Origin: an uncultured Coriobacteriaceae bacterium
GTDB lineage: Bacteria > Actinomycetota > Coriobacteriia > Coriobacteriales > Coriobacteriaceae
DNA: 33,133 bases
Direction: 5' to 3'
Assembly (NCBI GenBank): GCA_949298635.1
Contig: CASFXG010000013.1
Coordinates: 1 to 33,133 of the forward strand
Below the pieces are notes generated by a model. It did not search any database, was not told the origin of the DNA, and worked only from the letters and a program-made list of their open reading frames with translations. Position 1 is the first letter of the stretch. Every line of letters starts with the position of its first letter. Positions 24,430-32,711 of this stretch are shown here, piece by piece. The position numbers and the translations under genes were made by a program.

Positions 24430-25454
24430 AGGTGCTCCCTCAGCTGTTTGACCGAATCTTCAATACGAACATCTTCGTACTTCGTGCGGACAAAAGCTGC
24501 GTATAGCGACCACGAATCGACACATGCCAGCCCCGTAGAGGGGATGCTTACATCATCCGAGCTATCGAGGGAATAAGCCCATTCCTCGATAATGAACGGT
24601 GCCTCTTCGTACCAAGCGGCTTCCTGCAACTTGCCGCCAAGCAAGTCGACCAAAGCCGAAATGCCTGTCTGGTCGCACATAACAACAAGTCGGTTGTCAT
24701 CGTGAGCAAGGTCAGAGAAAAACGAAAGCGCGCTTAATTCGGAAAGTCTCGCACCGCATGCAGCGAGAATCCCTGTGCTGGGAATCGACCGAAACCTATG
24801 GGTCTTGGCAATGGGCGAAACCAAATACGGCTCGAACGCATCGAGTAACTCGGAACGACTTAGATCCGCCGTACCCAAGATTCGGCTCCTCCAAGACGTT
24901 GTAAGCAGCGACGGCTTAATCGCTTCGATTTCACGCAGATATTTCGTAACGGATGCCCTGCTTTTTCCGCATAGAGCCGCGAGTTCTGAAGCTGTCACAT
25001 TGACCCATCTACCTGCAGCGAGATTGAGTGCGATTCGCTGTGCCTGAGGCGAAAGCGGAGCTGGCACGCAAGGTGCTGGCGAAGCCGTTTCTTGTATTCC
25101 CAGAAAAGGAAGGAATGTGTTTCCATCGTCCGATATAAACGGGATGTTTTCCGCAGCAAGCGCCCTTTTCATGCCTGGATCGATCCGTTCGAAATGAATG
25201 ACGACGGGCAGGGATTCCCCCGCCTGCAAAACAGACGATTCCAAGTTCCTTAAAAAGAGGACGGTAGGATAAAAATCCATGAGTCTAGGGGTCGCTAAGA
25301 TGAAGCGACGCTCTTCCAACCCCTTCAGCGAGGCGTATTGCAGCTTGTATCTCTCGCTGTATATCCTGCGCAGCTTGCTTTCCACTGGCGCTGTGCTGCC
25401 CAGCATTAGCTCCATTCCAAATACGGTCATATATGCTGAACTGTTGGTATTCAT
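24417..25454 (-). CDS. AbiEi-like antitoxin/transcription factor of a type IV toxin-antitoxin system
   Basis: A 345-residue protein, less GC-rich than its neighbours. ATG 25454 has AGGAG 5 nt upstream. The N-terminal 130 residues are variable (YPTVLFLRNLESSVLQAGESLPVVIHFERID). A winged-helix segment follows at about residues 135-180 (WVNVTASELAALCGKSRASVTKYLREIEAI). The C-terminal part contains LSELSALSFFSDLAHDDNRLVV and CVDSWSLYAAF, corresponding to the V-D-x-(L/W)-S-L pattern near the end of AbiEi-type partners. Its 3' end overlaps the start of a truncated AbiEii-like frame, the standard antitoxin-toxin order. It now stands without a functional toxin. Confidence 0.65.
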   Translation of the reverse strand: MNTNSSAYMTVFGMELMLGSTAPVESKLRRIYSERYKLQYASLKGLEERRFILATPRLMDFYPTVLFLRNLESSVLQAGESLPVVIHFERIDPGMKRALAAENIPFISDDGNTFLPFLGIQETASPAPCVPAPLSPQAQRIALNLAAGRWVNVTASELAALCGKSRASVTKYLREIEAIKPSLLTTSWRSRILGTADLSRSELLDAFEPYLVSPIAKTHRFRSIPSTGILAACGARLSELSALSFFSDLAHDDNRLVVMCDQTGISALVDLLGGKLQEAAWYEEAPFIIEEWAYSLDSSDDVSIPSTGLACVDSWSLYAAFVRTKYEDVRIEDSVKQLREHLCQS

Positions 25455-25462
25455 CGTCACTC

Positions 25463-25490
25463 CTATCATTTTACTATCATTTTACTATTA
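25463..25490 (-). repeat. Tandem 11-bp direct repeats at the AbiEi-like promoter
   Basis: CTATCATTTTA is repeated exactly at 25463-25473 and 25474-25484, with a third partial unit CTATTA after it. The array lies right against the ribosome-binding site of the AbiEi-like gene (minus-strand reading TAAAATGATAG). AbiEi proteins repress their own operon by binding repeats at the promoter, so this is a candidate operator. Confidence 0.5.
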
Positions 25491-25550
25491 ACTGAAATGA
25501 TGGTAAAGCAGAGAGTGATACAGCGCCCAGGCAGCTACCTCCTGGCTTAG

Positions 25551-25688
25551 GCGCAGCCGCCGAGGCACCTGCTTGATGAAATCATCTGCAGGTCAATTCC
25601 CAACCACACCGAGCACGTAAACCACGAGCTGCAAGTCTGCGGACGACACGCCATTGAATGCGCGGCTATACTGAGCATCCCAGAATAA
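25551..25688 (+). pseudogene. Possible C-terminal gene remnant
   Basis: A 45-codon open stretch without a start codon translates to a protein-like sequence ending NHTEHVNHELQVCGRHAIEC and AAILSIPE, stop TAA. It has no recognisable family and lies between the decayed AbiE locus and the PD-(D/E)XK-like gene, so it could be the tail of a deleted gene. Chance remains a serious alternative. Confidence 0.2.
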
Positions 25689-25714
25689 AGTCTCGGACAT
25701 CGCAAGGATAGAAC

Positions 25715-26623
25715 ATGGATGCCTTCGCCTATCGGCTCCTTTCCCATATCAAGCTCGTCTTCGAAGAATCTTGCGGGGTCGTCCCATATGAACGCAAAAG
25801 CGCAGAGGCGGCGATGAGCGCGCGTCAGTTCTACACCCGCGAGCTCGCCGACAACCTTATTCGACCCATGAAAGAGCAGCATCGAAACGAGTTTGCGCAA
25901 GGTTCGGGCGATGAGCTGAAGGATAAGATGCGCGCGCTGCGTTCTTCGTCTGCCATGACGTTCAACGTGCTGGGGAATGAAACGTTCACGGTGCGCGAAC
26001 GGCACGTCTCCCAAGAGCATGCGTTCCTGCCAGGAAGCTACCGCGTTGCATACGAGCATCAACTACCTACACTGCGCCGAGGCGCTCCGGCAAATCTCGA
26101 CGCGCTGCTAACCGATGGAAATCGAGCAATCGCCTGCGAGATGAAGTTCCTTGAATGGGTGTTCGGTGCCCCGAAACCATTCCAAGATGCATATCACAGG
26201 CGTGAGGCGTATCGCCATGACGAGGCGGCAGAAGCCTTCATACCGGTTGCCAAGCAACTTGAAGCACGAGGTTTCGCTCGATACGACTATGCGCAGATGT
26301 TCAAGCACGCCCTGGCGCTTTATAACGCTTGTGTGGAAGGTGCCTTGCCCGACGTAACGACGATCACGCTCCTGAACGTGGTATGGGAACCGCCGCAGCA
26401 TTCGTCCATCTTGACGGGGGACGATCTGAACTGGTTAGCAGAGGCATCTGCCCAAGAGCGTCGTGAGTTCGAATGGCTTGCGAAGGAAATGCAGCCGGTT
26501 GGCGATCTTTTTGAGCGGACGGGGGTCGGCTTCTCCATTGCGTATATGCCCGTTGGCTGCGTGATCGCCCTTGGAAGGTATCCTATCGAAGAGCAGGGAA
26601 AGCTTAGGCGCTACATCGAGTAG
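25715..26623 (+). CDS. Putative PD-(D/E)XK nuclease-like protein
   Basis: A 302-residue protein, not confidently assigned to a named family. ATG 25715 follows AAGGA by 6 nt. The arrangement RALRSSSAMTFNVLGN (about 73-88), then NLDALL with D129, then ACEMKFLEW with E142 and K144, fits the D...E-x-K core of the PD-(D/E)XK superfamily, and resembles the PGN_0703-type putative restriction endonucleases, which also have an S-S-x-A-x-x-F-N segment before the Asp. The downstream helices (YAQMFKHALALYNACVEG) and VTTITLLNVVWEP would complete the fold. There is no adjacent methyltransferase. Its place beside toxin-antitoxin remnants suggests a defence role; this is inference. Confidence 0.55.
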   Translation: MDAFAYRLLSHIKLVFEESCGVVPYERKSAEAAMSARQFYTRELADNLIRPMKEQHRNEFAQGSGDELKDKMRALRSSSAMTFNVLGNETFTVRERHVSQEHAFLPGSYRVAYEHQLPTLRRGAPANLDALLTDGNRAIACEMKFLEWVFGAPKPFQDAYHRREAYRHDEAAEAFIPVAKQLEARGFARYDYAQMFKHALALYNACVEGALPDVTTITLLNVVWEPPQHSSILTGDDLNWLAEASAQERREFEWLAKEMQPVGDLFERTGVGFSIAYMPVGCVIALGRYPIEEQGKLRRYIE

Positions 26624-26799
26624 CGGACATTGAGCAAAACGCTTGCCATCTCATCCTGAGCAAGCCTGCAACAACCACTCCCTCGTAAGATCTCGCACCA
26701 TCTAGGTGACAATCTCTTGAGCCTGACTAAGCTGTTCTTTCAATATCTATCGCATATCATTCACTGTTTATTTCATGCTATTAAGCAGAGATACTCAGA

Positions 26800-27021
26800 T
26801 CAGAACAAACTATCTGAGTCGCAGCACTCGACTGTTGCACTTTTGCCACAATAATCGCACTCTTGGTCGGTTTCAAAATCGCCGCATACAACTTCGACGT
26901 TACCGCTATAGGTAAAGGCATAGTTCGTCATATGACAATAGGGGCACTCCCAATCGAAGCTGATAAGACCTCCCGTATCATCAATATCCACCTTAACATC
27001 TGTAGCTCTAACACGTTTCAT
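26800..27021 (-). CDS. Small zinc-ribbon-like protein
   Basis: A 73-residue protein beginning MKRVRATDVKVDID, with AAGGA about 9 nt before the ATG. CPYC (residues 26-29) and CDYC (56-59), plus further Cys residues (VVCGDF, ECCDSD), suggest a zinc ribbon. It is acidic and the base composition is lower in GC than the surroundings. An inverted repeat ACTCAGAT/ATCTGAGT (26793-26800 and 26812-26819) spans its stop codon and may end transcription. The 176 bp between it and the nuclease-like gene contain nothing recognisable. Confidence 0.55.
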   Translation of the reverse strand: MKRVRATDVKVDIDDTGGLISFDWECPYCHMTNYAFTYSGNVEVVCGDFETDQECDYCGKSATVECCDSDSLF

Positions 27022-27473
27022 AGCAAATCATCCTTGTAAACTGGAGAAAGTAAGGATGTTTGAAACATACCCTTTCCCTTGCCGCAACATCCACACCATC
27101 TTATCCTACCAACGTTTGTTCATTTGCAACGAGTTCACAATTGACGCGACGCCGGGATCATTACCCCCCGGCACAAGCGACAGGGTGAGCGCGACGAGGT
27201 ACAGCGCCTCGGGAACGGACTCGGCAAGCTGCCAATCCACCATGCCGGGTTTCCAGACGCAAGTTTCCTTGGTTATACGTTTTCGACGTTGAATCGAGGA
27301 AGCCCGAGGGCGGCGAGCAGGTCTACGTATACGCCATCGGAAACCGATCTGAAGTACGGCTGACCTTCTACGAACGAAAGACGTATGCTTATGGCATCGC
27401 GCCATGAGGGGCGCAGCGGTATGCACGGAGCGCGACGGCACATGGTCGCGCGCCAGCAAATGAAGGAGCAGCT
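27022..27473. other. Region with coding-like fragments but no intact gene
   Basis: On the minus strand a frame ends (TAG about 27106) after a protein-like stretch, KETCVWKPGMVDWQLAESVP then EALYLVALTLSLVPGG, with high third-position GC. Slightly upstream, another minus frame reads SIRLSFVEGQPYFRSVSDGV before a stop at 27273, and the plus strand of the same segment reads VYAIGNRSEVRLTFYERKTY ending at about 27404. None has a plausible start or a full-length domain. This may be one decayed minus-strand gene broken by a frameshift. The last 10 nt hold the GAAGGAG of the next gene. Confidence 0.3.
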
Positions 27474-28868
27474 ATGGCATCTCATCAGCACGATATCGTC
27501 TTCATCAACGCAACCGTCCTCGACGGATCGGCGGATATGCAGCCCCGTCCCGGCTGCATCGTTGCGGTGCACGACGGCAAGATCGCCCAGGTTGCCGAGG
27601 CGCCTGCCGGAGCCGATCCCGCCAGTCACGCGCGCCACCTTGCTCCCGGCGCGCGCATCATCGACCTCGCCGGCGCATACCTCATGCCGGGCCTCATCAA
27701 CCTGCACGCGCACTTCATTGGCAGTGGAAAACCCGTAAGCTCGGGCAATGCAAGCGGCCTTATCAAGCTTGCGCAGTCGAACCCCATCGGTCGCGCGCTC
27801 ATCCACAAGCTCATCAAAACGGCCGTGCTCACGCAGTTCGCAAGCGGCGTAACCACCGTGCGCGGCGCCGGCGACCCCGCGCTCGGCGATATCTGGTGCC
27901 GCGATCAAATTCGCGCCGGAGCGTTTGCCGGCCCGCGCGTCATCGCACCCGGCACGGGCATCACCGTACCCGATGGCCATGGCGCCGGGCTCTTCGCCCA
28001 GGTAAGCGAAACGCCCGAGCAAGCTGCGGAGGCGGTGCGCGACCTCGCTGCCCACGGGGCAGATGTCATCAAGCTCTTCATCACGGGCGGCGTTTTCGAC
28101 GCCACAAAAGTCGGCGAGCCCGGCGTGCTGCGCATGCCCGCCGCCATGATCGAGGCCGCCTGCGCGGAAAGCCATAAGCTCGGCTTGCCCGTGATGGCGC
28201 ACGTCGAAAGCACGGAGGGCGTCCTTGCTGCGCTCGAGGGCGGTGTGGACACCATCGAACACGGCGCGCCCATGACGCCGCGCATTGAGGAGCTCTATCT
28301 CAATGGGTCGGGCAAGCAGCTCGCTGGCCGCAAGCCCACGGTGACCTGCACCATCTCGCCGGCGCTTCCCTTCGTGAAACTCCCGGCGGAGAAGACGCAT
28401 TCCACTGAGGTACAGAAGGTGAACGGTGACATCGTGTGCGCGGGCATCGTGGAGAGCGCTCAGCGGGCGCTCGAGCTGGGCATCCCCGTCGGCCTGGGCA
28501 CGGACTCCAGCTGCCCGTACGTCACGCACTACGACATGTGGCGCGAGGTGGCGTATTTCGCGAAGTACGCGGACGTGAGCAATGCCTTCGCGCTGCATAC
28601 GGCCACGCAGGTAAACGCCGAGATTCTGGGGCTTGCCGATGTGTGCGGGCAGATTCGCGAGGGTCTTTCGGCAGACATCCTCGTCACGCGCGGTAACCCG
28701 CTCGAAGACCTGCGCGCACTCAGCACGCCCGCCTATGTCATGGCTGCCGGTGCGCTGCTCGAGAACCCGCAGGCCAAGCGCATGCCGGAGCTCGATGCCG
28801 AGTTGGACGAAATCCTCGCCGACGCCGCGCCACTCCCCACCACGGCAGAGTTAGCAGCTCGCGCGTAG
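27474..28868 (+). CDS. Metal-dependent amidohydrolase (imidazolonepropionase/Xaa-Pro dipeptidase-like)
   Basis: Cytoplasmic TIM-barrel hydrolase (464 aa) of the amidohydrolase superfamily. ATG 27474 follows GAAGGAG by 5 nt. The metal-site residues are visible: HAHF after MPGLINL, the carbamylatable Lys in VIKLFITGGV, His in VMAHVES, His in TIEHGAPM, and Asp in LGTDSSCP. The C-terminal small beta domain includes ADILVTRGNPLEDL. The type with the Lys bridge followed by ITGG resembles proteins active on carboxyl-terminal Arg/Lys or Pro dipeptides, but the substrate cannot be read. It appears monocistronic and ends at a very strong palindrome. Confidence 0.87.
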   Translation: MASHQHDIVFINATVLDGSADMQPRPGCIVAVHDGKIAQVAEAPAGADPASHARHLAPGARIIDLAGAYLMPGLINLHAHFIGSGKPVSSGNASGLIKLAQSNPIGRALIHKLIKTAVLTQFASGVTTVRGAGDPALGDIWCRDQIRAGAFAGPRVIAPGTGITVPDGHGAGLFAQVSETPEQAAEAVRDLAAHGADVIKLFITGGVFDATKVGEPGVLRMPAAMIEAACAESHKLGLPVMAHVESTEGVLAALEGGVDTIEHGAPMTPRIEELYLNGSGKQLAGRKPTVTCTISPALPFVKLPAEKTHSTEVQKVNGDIVCAGIVESAQRALELGIPVGLGTDSSCPYVTHYDMWREVAYFAKYADVSNAFALHTATQVNAEILGLADVCGQIREGLSADILVTRGNPLEDLRALSTPAYVMAAGALLENPQAKRMPELDAELDEILADAAPLPTTAELAARA

Positions 28869-28880
28869 GCGCATGCAATA

Positions 28881-28955
28881 GCGCAAAATAACCCCAGGGG
28901 TTTTTAACATCTGGATTGACTCCAGATGTTAAAAACCCCTGGGGTTATTTTACGC
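28881..28955. repeat. Family 2 double repeat forming a long perfect palindrome; bidirectional terminator
   Basis: Two family 2 units in inverted orientation: arms 28885-28915 and 28921-28951 are perfectly complementary over 31 bp with a 5-nt loop TTGAC, and GCG/CGC outside extends pairing past one mismatch. T-rich and A-rich stretches in each arm would give U-tracts in either transcript. It sits 13 nt after the amidohydrolase and 5 nt from the end of the convergent gene. Confidence 0.85.
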
Positions 28956-28959
28956 CGCC

Positions 28960-29598
28960 TTACGGTACGTCCACCGAAAGCACCGTTCGCGAATGCGGCA
29001 GGTACGTCACGGTCGCGTCGCGATTGTCTCGATTCCACGCATCGTAGAACGACCGGTCGATGGTGAAGACGCACGGCCGACCTTCGGCATCATCACCCTC
29101 GAGCTGGTAATATCCGCTATCTTCCCAGTCGACGTGAGCGTTCGTAAGCTCAACGCCACTCGGCGAGGCCAAGCACGGAATATCGAGTATGGGGTTGAGC
29201 ACGAACTGCCATGCCAGCCAACCCATGATGACAAGAGCCGCAAGCGCCGCGAACGCGCGCTTCACGGGATGCGCCACCTCCTTGACGCCTTCCGCGATGG
29301 GTTGCGCAAGCAGCGCGATGACGACAACGAACAACAACCCGATAAGATATGAGCTCACCACACCAGGGATCCCCATGGTGAACATGCCGGACTTGCGCAG
29401 AAGCAGCCAGACGAGCGCTGCGGCAGCGAACACGCCGATCCCAAGGCATCCAATGAACTTGACGCGCGACGGCGGCTCGTAGAACGGGTCGTTCTCATCC
29501 TGCTCCACGCACTTGCGCACGAGCTCGTTGAACTCCTCCTGGCTCATGTTCTTGAGCTCTTCGGGTGTCGGCGGCTCAATTCGATTGTTCGGCATCAT
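28960..29598 (-). CDS. Three-span membrane protein of unknown function
   Basis: A 212-residue protein not assigned to a family. The start is probably one of two adjacent ATG codons (29598 or 29595), 16-19 nt after the leuB stop, with only a weak ribosome-binding site, so coupling to leuB is possible. A short cytoplasmic N-terminus (RIEPPTPEELKNMSQEEFNE) is followed by spans VKFIGCLGIGVFAAAALVWLLL, GVVSSYLIGLLFVVVIALLA and FAALAALVIMGWLAWQFVL, then an approximately 70-residue C-terminal domain with a beta-rich pattern (GYYQLEGDDAEGRPCVFTID, ATVTYLPHSRTVLSVDV), probably extracytoplasmic. No link to leucine synthesis is evident beyond position. Confidence 0.7.
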   Translation of the reverse strand: MMPNNRIEPPTPEELKNMSQEEFNELVRKCVEQDENDPFYEPPSRVKFIGCLGIGVFAAAALVWLLLRKSGMFTMGIPGVVSSYLIGLLFVVVIALLAQPIAEGVKEVAHPVKRAFAALAALVIMGWLAWQFVLNPILDIPCLASPSGVELTNAHVDWEDSGYYQLEGDDAEGRPCVFTIDRSFYDAWNRDNRDATVTYLPHSRTVLSVDVP

Positions 29599-29614
29599 CG
29601 CGTTCGCAGCCCGT

Positions 29615-30742
29615 CTATAGCCGCGCCACCACGGCATCGCCCATGGCTGCGGTGCCCAGCACGCACTCCGGCGGCGTCGATGCGTCCGCGATGTCGCGCG
29701 TGCGGAGGCCGGCGTCGAGCACGGCCGTCACAGCGGCGCGGACGGCGTCCGCCGCATCGCCCATGTCGAAGCTGTAGCGGAGCATCATCTCCACCGAAAG
29801 GATCTGCGCCAAGGGGTTCGCGATACCCTGACCGGCGATATCGGGCGCAGAACCGTGACTCGGCTCATAGAGCGCCACGCCGTCGCCCAAGCTCGCGGAG
29901 GCAAGCATACCGAGCGACCCTGTGATCTGCGCCGCCTCATCGGAAAGGATGTCGCCGAACATGTTCTCCGTCACCACGACGTCGTAGGTCGCCGGACGGT
30001 TGATAAGCTGCATGGCGGCGTTATCTACGAGCACATCCTCGAGCTCCACATCTGGATACTCCTCGTCGTGGATGCGGTGGACAATCTCGCGCCACATGCG
30101 GCTCGTCTCGAGCACGTTCGCCTTGTCGACGCTCGACACCTTGCCGCGGCGTTTGCGGGCGGCGTCGAAGGCCTGGCGGGCGATGCGCTCGATCTCGTAC
30201 TCCCGGTACTCGAGCGTGTCGTATGCGCGCTGGCCGGGCTTTCCGTCGCTGCCGGCGCCGGGCTCGTCATAGAAACGCTCGCGACGGCCGAAGTACAGGC
30301 CGCCCGTGAGCTCACGGACAATCATCATATCCACGCCGTCGATGACCTCCGGACGCAGCGTCGAAGCGTCCGCAAGTGCGGCGAAGATCTGCACCGGGCG
30401 CAGGTTCGTGTAGAGCCCCAGCTCCTTGCGGATCTTGAGCAGCCCCTGCTCAGGGCGCGGAGCGGTGGGGTCGGTCGTGTCCCACTTGGGACCGCCGACG
30501 CTTGCGAGCAGCACGGCATCCGCGCCACGGGCCGCATCGAGCGTCGCATCTGGCAGCGCCGTGGGATTTTCGCCCGCAGCGCGCGTCGCATCAATCGCCG
30601 CGCCGCCAATAAGCGCGTCCTCGCAGATGAACTCCACGCCAAAACGCTTGCCCACCGCCGCGAGCACCTTCTTGCCCTCGGCGATAATCTCCGGCCCGAT
30701 GCCGTCTCCCGGCAGCGTGCAGATACGATACGTCTTCTTCAC
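29615..30742 (-). CDS. leuB: 3-isopropylmalate dehydrogenase
   Basis: Cytoplasmic NAD-dependent oxidative decarboxylase (375 aa) of leucine synthesis, converting 3-isopropylmalate to 2-oxoisocaproate. The GTG at 30742 is chosen because GGAG lies 7 nt upstream and the protein then begins [19 protein letters not shown], the usual start. [40 protein letters not shown] and [17 protein letters not shown] contain the substrate- and metal-binding residues, and [15 protein letters not shown] is the NAD-binding segment. It is third in the order leuC-leuD-leuB, separated from leuD by 100 nt that include a family 2 repeat. Confidence 0.95.
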   Translation of the reverse strand: MKKTYRICTLPGDGIGPEIIAEGKKVLAAVGKRFGVEFICEDALIGGAAIDATRAAGENPTALPDATLDAARGADAVLLASVGGPKWDTTDPTAPRPEQGLLKIRKELGLYTNLRPVQIFAALADASTLRPEVIDGVDMMIVRELTGGLYFGRRERFYDEPGAGSDGKPGQRAYDTLEYREYEIERIARQAFDAARKRRGKVSSVDKANVLETSRMWREIVHRIHDEEYPDVELEDVLVDNAAMQLINRPATYDVVVTENMFGDILSDEAAQITGSLGMLASASLGDGVALYEPSHGSAPDIAGQGIANPLAQILSVEMMLRYSFDMGDAADAVRAAVTAVLDAGLRTRDIADASTPPECVLGTAAMGDAVVARL

Positions 30743-30812
30743 GTTACAGCTCCAATTTGTTGAACTCGGGCCTGCGGCAAACGGATTATCGAGCCCCATG
30801 CCGATCCCTCCC

Positions 30813-30843
30813 ATGTAAAAACACCCCAGGAGTTTTTTAACAT
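30813..30843 (-). repeat. Family 2 palindromic repeat, copy D (degenerate)
   Basis: On the minus strand ATGTTAAAAAACTCCTGGGG then TGTTTTTACAT is a diverged family 2 unit that abuts the TAA of leuD. It lies between leuD and leuB. Confidence 0.65.
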
Positions 30844-31343
30844 TACTTCTCGGCAGCAAACTTCCGGCGCGTGCGCTCGACCAGACCGCCCGCCTCGATG
30901 ATCTCGGCAATGAACGGCGGGAACGGCTCGGCGGTGAGCGCAGCGCCCGTGTCGAGGTTCGTGATGGTGCCGGTCTCGGTGTCCACGGCGACGCGCGCGC
31001 CGTCCGCGATGGCGTCCACCGCCTCGGGACACTCCATGATCGCAAGGCCCACGTTGATGGCGTTGCGATAGAAGATGCGCGCGAAGCTCTTGGCGATGAC
31101 GCAGCTCACGCCCGCTGCCTTAAGCGCCACGGGAGCATGCTCGCGCGAGGATCCGCAGCCGAAGTTCTCTTCCGCAACCACGATGTCGCCGGGTTGCACG
31201 CGCTCGGCAAACGTGGGGTCGATATCCTCCATAGCATGCGCCGCGAGATGCGCGTGATCCGAACTGTTGAGATAGCGCGCCGGGATGATAACGTCCGTGT
31301 CTACGTCGCGTCCGTATTTGAAAACCGCGCCTTCGAAATGCAT
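30843..31343 (-). CDS. leuD: 3-isopropylmalate dehydratase small subunit
   Basis: Small (swivelling) subunit, 166 aa, that joins LeuC to isomerise 2- and 3-isopropylmalate. ATG 31343 is set by AAGGAG 6 nt upstream. [21 protein letters not shown], the YLRT-like substrate loop region, [18 protein letters not shown] and [15 protein letters not shown] are diagnostic. The size matches the short LeuD that pairs with the ~420-residue LeuC type. The gene is separated from leuC by 75 nt holding a family 1 repeat. Confidence 0.95.
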   Translation of the reverse strand: MHFEGAVFKYGRDVDTDVIIPARYLNSSDHAHLAAHAMEDIDPTFAERVQPGDIVVAEENFGCGSSREHAPVALKAAGVSCVIAKSFARIFYRNAINVGLAIMECPEAVDAIADGARVAVDTETGTITNLDTGAALTAEPFPPFIAEIIEAGGLVERTRRKFAAEK

Positions 31344-31379
31344 GGCGAACTCCTTCTGTAAACGATAACGAATCAAGGC

Positions 31380-31421
31380 CTGTCCCTTTTGTCATGACAT
31401 TGGGGGCTGTCCCCAATGTCA
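31380..31421 (-). repeat. Family 1 palindromic repeat, copy 3
   Basis: On the minus strand the 42-nt unit TGACATTGGGGACAG...GGGACAG begins exactly at the leuC stop: its first three bases are the TGA stop codon (31421-31419). One change in the stem (C for T after the loop) relative to copy 1. Confidence 0.85.
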
Positions 31422-32684
31422 GAGGTCGGAGGGGGCGGCGATGTGGCCGGCGACGGCGCTTGCGGCAGCTACGGCAGGGCTCGCCAGGTAGACCTCGGAC
31501 GTCGGGTCGCCCATGCGGCCGACGAAGTTGCGGTTCGTGGTCGAAACGCAGCGCTCGCCCGCAGCGAGGATGCCCATGTATCCGCCGAGACACGGGCCGC
31601 AGGTAGGCGTGGAGAACACACAGCCCGCGTCGATGAATACATCCGCAAGCCCCTCGGCCATGCACTGCTTGAACACGGCCTGCGTCGCGGGAATCACGAT
31701 GCAGCGCACGTTCTCGTTCACGCGACGGCCACGCAGCGCCTCGGCGGCGGCGCGCATGTCCTCAATACGGCCGTTCGTGCAGCTGCCGATGACTGCCTGA
31801 TCGATGGCGATGTGGCGACTCTCGCTCACGGGATGCGTGTTCGAGGGCAGGTGCGGCCAACTCACGCACGGCTTGATGTCCGCCGCGTCGATATGGATCA
31901 CCTGAGCGTATTCGGCATCCGGATCCGCATGGTACTCGACCACCGGGCGCTGGCAGCGACCCTCGAGCCACGCGCGCGCCACGTCGTCGACCTCCATGAT
32001 GCCCGCCTTGCCGCCGGCTTCGATCGCCATGTTCGATATGGTCATGCGGCCTTCCATCGACATATTCCGAATCGTAGAGCCTGCGAATTCCATGGCCTGA
32101 TACAGAGCTCCATCGACACCGATGAGCCCGATGATGTGGAGGATGACGTCCTTCGCCGTCGCACCGTCCGTAAGCTCGCCCTCAATCTCGAAGCGGATGG
32201 TAGGCGGCACCTTGAACCAGGCACGACCGGTTGCGAGGCCCACGCCCGCGTCCGTCGAGCCCACGCCCGTGGAGAACGCACCGAGCGCGCCGTACGTACA
32301 GGTATGGGAATCCGCGCCGATCACCAGGTCGCCCGGCACCACGACGCCCTGCTCGGGCAGCAGTGCATGCTCGATGCCCGCGCAGCCCTGCTCCCAGTAG
32401 TGGGTGATGCGCTGCTCATGGGCGAAGTCGCGCATCTTCTTCGTCTGCTCCGCACTCTTGATGTCCTTATTCGGCGCATAGTGATCAGGCACGAGGCACA
32501 CACGGTCGCGGTCGAATACCTCGGTCGCTCCGAGCTCGTGGAACACATCGATGGCGATGGGCGCCGTAATGTCGTTCGCGAGCACGAGGTCGAGGTCGCA
32601 TTCGACGAGCTGACCCGGGCGCACCTCCTCGAGGCCTGCGTGCGCGGCCAAGATCTTCTCTGCAACGGTCATCGGTCGTGGCAT
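31419..32684 (-). CDS. leuC: 3-isopropylmalate dehydratase large subunit
   Basis: Iron-sulfur aconitase-family subunit (421 aa). The length is that of the archaeal/clostridial-type LeuC rather than the ~470-residue enterobacterial type. Cluster ligands are the Cys of IGSCTNGR and the pair in TCGPCLGG; GADSHTCTYGALGAFSTGVGSTD is the conserved active-site segment. ATG 32684 follows AGGAGGAA. It is the first gene of leuCDB; leuA is not in the window. The stop codon is supplied by a family 1 repeat, so the present C-terminus (AAPSDL) may have been set by that insertion. A long inverted repeat lies just upstream. Confidence 0.95.
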   Translation of the reverse strand: MPRPMTVAEKILAAHAGLEEVRPGQLVECDLDLVLANDITAPIAIDVFHELGATEVFDRDRVCLVPDHYAPNKDIKSAEQTKKMRDFAHEQRITHYWEQGCAGIEHALLPEQGVVVPGDLVIGADSHTCTYGALGAFSTGVGSTDAGVGLATGRAWFKVPPTIRFEIEGELTDGATAKDVILHIIGLIGVDGALYQAMEFAGSTIRNMSMEGRMTISNMAIEAGGKAGIMEVDDVARAWLEGRCQRPVVEYHADPDAEYAQVIHIDAADIKPCVSWPHLPSNTHPVSESRHIAIDQAVIGSCTNGRIEDMRAAAEALRGRRVNENVRCIVIPATQAVFKQCMAEGLADVFIDAGCVFSTPTCGPCLGGYMGILAAGERCVSTTNRNFVGRMGDPTSEVYLASPAVAAASAVAGHIAAPSDL

Positions 32685-32711
32685 GGTCGATTCCTCCTGA
32701 TAGTCCCTGCC

